NCBI RefSeq assembly: GCF_000003815.2 | Contig: NC_049993.1 | Coordinates: forward strand, 15,250,635-15,312,634 | DNA from: Branchiostoma floridae | Lineage: Eukaryota; Chordata; Leptocardii; Amphioxiformes; Branchiostomatidae | Direction of reading: 5' to 3' | DNA: 62,000 nucleotides | In this document: positions 49,501 through 62,000 of the stretch, in pieces | Layout of the letters: the number at the start of each line of letters is the position of its first letter | How positions within the stretch are numbered: the stretch's first letter is position 1 | The notes under the pieces: model-generated | Told to the model about the DNA's origin: nothing | Databases searched by the model: none | Seen by the model: only the letters and a program-made list of their open reading frames with translations | Program-made: the position numbers and the translations under genes

Positions 49501-51299
49501 AAATCAATCGGTACGACCTTCTGAATAATCAAGAGCTATCTATCGTATCAATTTGGTGACATCAAGGTCAAAAGATATGTAAACCGCAAGTTCTGTTGCA
49601 GTACCATAACGTGACACTTGAATCTATGTTTACTACCTACGAAGTAAAGATTTAAAAAAAAATCAGGAACCCTCGAGTTATTACGTTTACAGAGACAGAG
49701 AAACGGACAAACAGACAGACACAGACTCATCCATACACACGCGTCCTCGTGCACCCACCCACAGAGAGAGAGAGAGAAGAAACACAGAAACATGCGGGAT
49801 TGATACCGAAAACATAACCTTGGTAAATGCATCAATTGTAAGCTATTGTGCTCTTTATCAAGTGTGATAGATATTAGTAAGAAAATGCAATAAATTTACA
49901 TATTGATAAAATATTTGAGTTTCTCTCTGCCACAATCTCTCTGTCTTTGTCTCTTTTTAAAATAATGAAAATAAAATCTTAGAAGAGACAATCCTATTGC
50001 TAAGTTATGCATGCTTCCATAAATGATTTTTTTGCGACTTGCCGAAAGATTCCCCTCGCAAATTTCATAACGATGAGTGCCATTAGACAATGGTCCAGGG
50101 ACAGCGATTGGTAACAAGGACTCCAAATTCAACCCTTTGGCGGTCTGTCCATGTCCAATGCACTCGATACATGTAGCTCTGGCTATTATACTGTTTTGTC
50201 ACTGACAATTATACAAGTCAGTTGAGTGCAACTGTGAACCTATTTTTCTATGTGGGCGAAGTTTAGAAACGTTCTATTCGACTATGTGCTAAGTATACGT
50301 AAATTTCCCCAATCCAGATACTTGAATATTAAAGAGAAATGTATATTCCTTACAGCGCTCGACAAACCAGTTGCAACCCTAACCAATCATACAGTTAGTT
50401 ACATTTATGCAAATTAAATACTAAGGAGCGAGATGAAGTCGAATGTATACTAGTCAGAGTAGATTAAACGTTTATATGTACATAAATATGTATATGATTG
50501 TTACCATTGTTACATGTATATGATTGTTACCAAGTGACCTAGCATGTACTCAGCCAAGTGAGGCAAAAATGCTGTGCAATAAAAGTTTTTATTCTTTAAT
50601 GATGTTTTCAAACGGAGTACATGTATGTATATCTGCTGTGGAATGATCATGGCAAAAAAAAGCATACATACGACAAAAAATTCAAGAGTTACTGTAACAG
50701 CATTAATTCAGTATTCTGTAGTTATCCATTAATTTATCGGAATTGTTCATGTTGTGATTTCAGACACTCGTAATAATGTTTACGTGGTTTGACATTAACG
50801 CATACATGTACTCACAAAAATAGATAATTTGCATAATGACGAGGAAGCCGTGCAAGTGCGCGCATGGTACAACTGATAAGATCAACCTTCCTCAAATTAG
50901 ACAAACTGACAAAAATAGACTTGTAGGATGACATTGCAGAAAATACTGAGAGTTTAAAGTACGTATTTATATAGCTTTTATAGTAAATACCGGAAGCAAG
51001 TTGACCAAACTGATAATGTGTGTGTGCGCGTGTCTGTTTGTGTAGGTATGGGCATATGTGTGTGTGCATGTGTGTGTGCGTGAGTGCGTGCGTTTGCCTG
51101 ATTTTCTTTAAATTATTCAATATTTTCCAGTTTGTTACACTCAAGCCCGCCACTTAGAAGTTCCAGACATGGTATTTGATGTAAGAGTCCGAATGACTTA
51201 CAATAAATGTGACGGTATATGTTATATCATGTTTCGTACCTGGTACCAAGTAACGTAGTAAAATTCTCTTATGCAACTCCAACCTGAACTGAGTCACCG

Positions 51300-51399
51300 N
51301 NNNNNNNNNNNNNNNNNNNNNNNNNNNNNNNNNNNNNNNNNNNNNNNNNNNNNNNNNNNNNNNNNNNNNNNNNNNNNNNNNNNNNNNNNNNNNNNNNNN
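51300..51399. other. Assembly gap (100 N)
   Basis: Exactly 100 N, so the true distance is unknown. Confidence 1.
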
Positions 51400-54300
51400 A
51401 GGTTCCTGAAGAGCTTACACTGAGTTAAGAAGAACATTATAAGTTTAACGCTGAAATTCAGGAAGGGCAATCATGCAAAATTTGGTCATTTTGGCCATAA
51501 ATTACAATTATTCATACGACGGTTATCTACACGATTTACAGGAAATAAAAAAGGCCGTATGCGCCTTACGTAAAAGAGCATGCAGACCCTCTACAAGGAT
51601 GCATGCAATGTCTACCACTACCATAACTGTCGACATGTCTTGTTCCCGAAAAATGAGATTTTGGTTCTATATATACCCTTTTATTCTCCGTATACCAAGT
51701 ATATATGTACAGTGTATCGTTGCATGTCTATTACTCATATGTTTTATATCTGATCTTTGTTTTAGCATATGTCGCATGACTTATTTACCACGAAACATTA
51801 GTTATGTCGATACCACTGTAGCTACATTGTTTATATGGCCTTATGATACTTGTGTAAGTGTAAGGTACGACAATGTGTTTCGTCCTTGCACAAATCAAAT
51901 TCCATAACTACCCTAAAGATCAATAAATAAATAGATAAATAAATCGTTATGACTGGACAGAAAACGGACTTTGCGGTTTTGTGGTTTGTTTTGCGGTGAC
52001 CAGTGACTGACAGGAAGGCCGTGGCAAAATGGGGAAAGGGCCAACAAGTTTCAACTTGCCATTGTACTTATCCTTATGAAAACGCACAAACTGAAATGGA
52101 CTAGAGTCAATTTGTGGATTTCAAAAACAGACAGCCACCAGTTGCTATCCAGAACAGCAGAAGTCTACTGGTTTATTTTTGTCGCGCCGACACTTTATAC
52201 CCTGAGCCGAGTGACTCACCGAGCAGTGAGGGTCACTCAACCCGCATATTTCTCACCTCGTTGGGTTTTGAAAAGGTCGTTTGTAGTTTGAGAGGATCAA
52301 CCGAAGTTTAAAACATGTGAGAGGGTCGATTTATATGTCAGTGGTAAAGTTTATCTTGTGTGTGCATTTGTCACTGGAAAAGACTGACTGAAATAGAGAG
52401 AGAAAGAGCCTTTGCGATCTATGTTTATGGTATAATATGGCTTTAATATCGTGCGATCGTCGTGCGATCACAAGCTATAGCTTAGTGTGTTCCAATAAAG
52501 GCAGTGCATTTGTCGCACGAGAAAACACGGAAGAACCCAGATATGTGATTTTTGTTTGTGGTTATGGCAATTATCATTTGTTTGTCCTACGATCTATAGC
52601 TTACTATAAGGAGAGTATCCTTGTGCTAGCCGTGAATTTGCCGTACGCAATTTGTTGCTTCTTTTTTTCTCTTGGAATTAACCTTGCTGGCGATTTGTTT
52701 AGTCACAGCCTGATTGAAAATTAAATGGTATCAAAACCGTGCATATCGATCCATAATATCGATGTGAGATGATAAAAACGATAATGCCACTAATATTACG
52801 GAAATAAAAGACTATAGTGAAGGCCGCATCATGTACACAGCCTTTCTGTACAGTAATTCTACTACATTATCAATTAAGTCACAAATAAATTAAATCGGTT
52901 TGAAGTGGACCAAATTGATTTATTTGGCCAAGCTTCAGTTCAAATAGTGTACATTTGACTTTGTTTCTCACCATACATATGAAATTATATAGTATACCAC
53001 ATAATATAAGTGTTAGGATCTAGCACAAAGTAGTGCAAATGAAGCTGGCACCTTACATACATACTTTGACTTTGACTTTATTCAGATCCACTTTTAGCTA
53101 TTACAACAATGTCAAACATTATGTTGCCAGCTATTCTTCCAGTGGTCTACATAAAATACATTAATACACGCACAACATTACATAAATACAAAACATAATA
53201 TGTACAATGCAAACTATACAACTATACATGTGTTTGTAGATGATAAAAGTAAACATTCGTGAAATATGTATGGATATTTACAGTCAATATCAGTTCTTCC
53301 GTAACATAGTGAGCACATATATTTATATGTATTTATAGGTCACATTCTATTTTCAGTCTAATAGTTACTCTACAAGCAGATGTTGTTGGGGAAGATTGTG
53401 AGTGGGGACGGGAAACAGAAGATATGATATGTGATAGAAATTCCCTACCATTGGTAAATACTAATGTACGATAGAAAATTTAAAAAAAAAGATTCGTCAA
53501 TTACAAGGAAATAGTGTAAAATAGGAAATTTGTTTTAATTTCAAGTTGTTGTTTTTTCACGAAATCTCTTCAATGTGAAAACTTCACTTTTCACAGCAAA
53601 GCCCTCCATGGCAGTTTTAATAGGCTAAACTTAAACTCAAAACCACCCTAACGCGACTTGAAATCTCAAATCACCTTCTCCATTTTAAAACTATACTTTT
53701 CAAACCTCTACGTTGTTATGATCATTATTTTTATTTCTTATTTCGAGGAAACGTGTAATCAAGACTTGTGGTAGAGCTTCTTGGGCTAATTTTTCTCAGG
53801 AGTATTGTTTGTGCTTGGTAGTCTTTTAAAGTCATTAACCTCTTGTTAAATCTCTTAAGTGACCACCGGGTATGTATTTAATACTTCCAAAGCAGGGATT
53901 TTTTTGACGTTTTTGCTTACGTTTTAATGAACTTTGAATTTCTTCAGGTTTTCCTATTGTCTGCAAACAAGGCAAAATATATATGACAACATAAAAAACG
54001 GCCTAAAAAGAACTTTGTTTCAAAGACGTCGGAAACAAGACCGGTGACTAACCTCTGCTTGGAGAATAGGCATTTCACGCTACAGTAAGTGTCCTGGGAA
54101 AATGTATCGCTGTCTCGTATGTTTACATGTACGCGGATTACATAAGATTAAAGAGACACATGGGATTTTAAAAACAATTGAAACAAAGTTTACTTGAAGA
54201 AAAGACGGTGGACTGGCTGGAATATTTTTCTACCGGTAGTTTGTAAAGTTTTGGAATTGCTCCTTTTCTTGTTTCAGCGTGATAAAGTTTGAATAATTGA

Positions 54301-55120
54301 AGGGGATGTGAGGGATTTAAAAAGAATTTTTACAAATTGTCTTCAAGAAAAAGAGATGGAAAGGACTGTGTTTCTTTTTTAGGTTTTATAATTATAATCA
54401 TTTCAGTGTGTTATGTTCTGAATACTACTAGTAGAACCTCTTTTCTTCAAAGTACTTTATTGGGCTCAATTTGAAGTCATTTTGAATTGCTTAGCATCGT
54501 AAAATCGTTGATCTAAGGGAATTCAGTGCCCTTATTGTCCGGAAAGTTGACTTGTTGCACGTATGTGTGAATTCCACTATCTGTACTTATTTATTACTAG
54601 GCCTCGCAACAACAGCAACAGCAACAAAAAAAAAACTGAAAATGAACAAGACTTAAATTAAAGATCTGCTCAATGATTTCATGACACTAAAAACGAAATA
54701 TCTATCTAAAGAACAAGCCTTAAAATGAAGCGGTTAGAAGGTCATGGACGGCCAAATAACAGATAACTATTTTAGAAACTCTTTTCTCTCCCGATTGAAA
54801 GAAGATATAAAAGAAGAAAGGGAGGCGACGTACTTTGCAATGATAGGAATTTTTAAGTCAATTGTTAGACTAAGATATGGTATGTTATAACATCCACCCC
54901 CGTACAGTTCACCCTACATTACGTATTACCTGTCTATAGACCCCCAGTCCTTACATCTGTGCCATCGGAAGGTAAAGGTAAGAGTAAACAATGCTGAGCC
55001 CCTTATACGCACCACTAATGACTTTTTTACGCCCCTGCCTACGTATAAATATACAGACGTGCCTCCAATAGAGATAAGAAAAGCCCTTGCTTCTAACATT
55101 AGCCGGCGCAATTCTTGTCA
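51400..55120. other. Intergenic left of the KLF gene, no gene supported
   Basis: Open frames at 51473-51907 (144 codons) and 52437-52724 show AT-rich, non-coding-like codons and no domain. Words such as CGTGCGATCGTCGTGCGATC and TACGACGG link them to repeats near 41900-42100. TTTGACTTTGACTTTATT at about 53067 looks like a retroposon tail. Confidence 0.4.
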
Positions 55121-55129
55121 GGGTGTTTG

Positions 55130-55628
55130 CATTGGACATGCCGGGTTTGGGTTATGACGTACTTCTGACGTCAAGGGGCAAAGGAGAACCATTGTCCGCC
55201 ATACTTGTTTGGGTCGTCGCCATGGTGATATTAGTGCGGAGGCGGTTGGGAGCTCCTCACTGCGAGCTGACCGGGGAGACACTGACACGCCGCTCGCCAG
55301 CCCCGGCCCGCTTATATACTGTTCTAAAAATACGCACCAATGGGAGCCTCATACATATGGACCGGGCTCGCCTCATTAATATTAACCAGCCCCTTCCGAG
55401 CCAGACTTCCGATTGGCCAGCAGCCAAGCTCAACATTTACCTTAGCGACCAATGGGGAGGGAGGAGGGGGAATGAATAAAGTGGAATACCCCTGTACCCG
55501 CGAGTTTGTTTGTGGGCTTCTTCTCTAGTGGACTTCACAGGATTTTCCACTCTCAATTCCTCGCCGCTAGTTGCAGGGATCGAACCACTAACCCCCGTGT
55601 GCAAAGAGGGTCCCAAACGCCAGCAGAG
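55130..55628 (+). promoter_or_regulatory. KLF gene promoter and 5' UTR region
   Basis: More GC- and CpG-rich than surrounding DNA. It contains TGACGTAC (55155) and TGACGTCA (55166-55173), a MEF2-like CTAAAAATAC (55324-55333), an inverted CCAAT box GATTGGCC (55411-55418) and a direct CCAATGG (55449-55455). The exact start site is not determined. MEF2 control of vertebrate KLF2/4 makes the MEF2-like word worth noting, though its last base departs from consensus. Confidence 0.5.
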
Positions 55629-61849
<6,221 letters not shown>

Positions 61850-62000
61850 ACATAAAGCAATCTTATATACATATTATATCTATACATGTTTCTATATATT
61901 CATGTTAAATGTTTGTTACCACTTCATGCCATTGTTATATGCCCATTACGAAAATTGTCTACTTGCCTTTATAATTAGCAGACACCATTATTGTTGATGT
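61850..62000 (+). other. KLF 3' UTR, cut by window end
   Basis: AT-rich with ATTTA-like and TATATA words. No AATAAA within the window, so the 3' end lies beyond it. Confidence 0.6.

Noticed and set aside
51473-51907. 144-codon open frame near the third gap
   Set aside because: AT-rich codons without coding bias and no recognizable domain. Repeat-like words link it to other loci.

Overview
This is eukaryotic, intron-rich, repeat-laden genomic DNA. It has canonical GT-AG introns, TATA promoters, LINE, SINE and DNA-transposon copies, long (CA)n, (TA)n and (GA)n tracts, and three runs of N (two of exactly 100 bp) that mark scaffold joins. A KLF1/2/4-type zinc-finger gene, a DUF985 cupin gene found mostly in non-vertebrates, and an IL-6/CNTF-like cytokine gene together suggest an invertebrate deuterostome, most likely an amphioxus (Branchiostoma). 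Species assignment is inference.

Layout. (1) About 1-7224 and 7225-16265 are two tandem copies (A, B) of one unit, 97-98% identical in the parts I aligned by eye. Each carries a complete five-exon gene for a secreted protein of 208 (A) or 216 (B) residues: signal peptide, four predicted amphipathic helices, intron phases 1-0-0-0 and a first coding exon of 19 nt. This is the architecture of class I helical cytokines of the IL-6/CNTF/CLCF1 group. Each has a TATA box and a perfect kappa-B site upstream. The copies differ by clean insertions: an element with long direct repeats in A, and a piggyBac-like MITE plus a 5'-truncated LINE in B. (2) 16266-19042 is mostly non-coding, with one unidentified minus-strand exon candidate and a small LINE tail. 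(3) 19045-22805 is a non-autonomous DNA element (TA target duplication) with long inverted arms built partly of 21-bp tandem repeats. (4) 22976-25384 holds four exons and the poly(A) signal of a DUF985/Cupin_5 gene. (5) 25400-55000 is gene-poor, with simple repeats, SINE and LINE fragments, a second inverted-repeat element at 37025-38213, an isolated TATA-Inr core promoter at 34811-34878, and a possible ciliary 5' exon with RFX X-boxes near 43 kb. (6) 55100-61849 is a complete three-exon Kruppel-like factor gene (553 aa).

The genes do not form an obvious functional set. The cytokine pair is the highlight: two intact, kappa-B-equipped copies of an IL-6-superfamily-like ligand in a non-vertebrate. 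The main caveat is that the duplication could be two haplotypes placed in series by the assembler.
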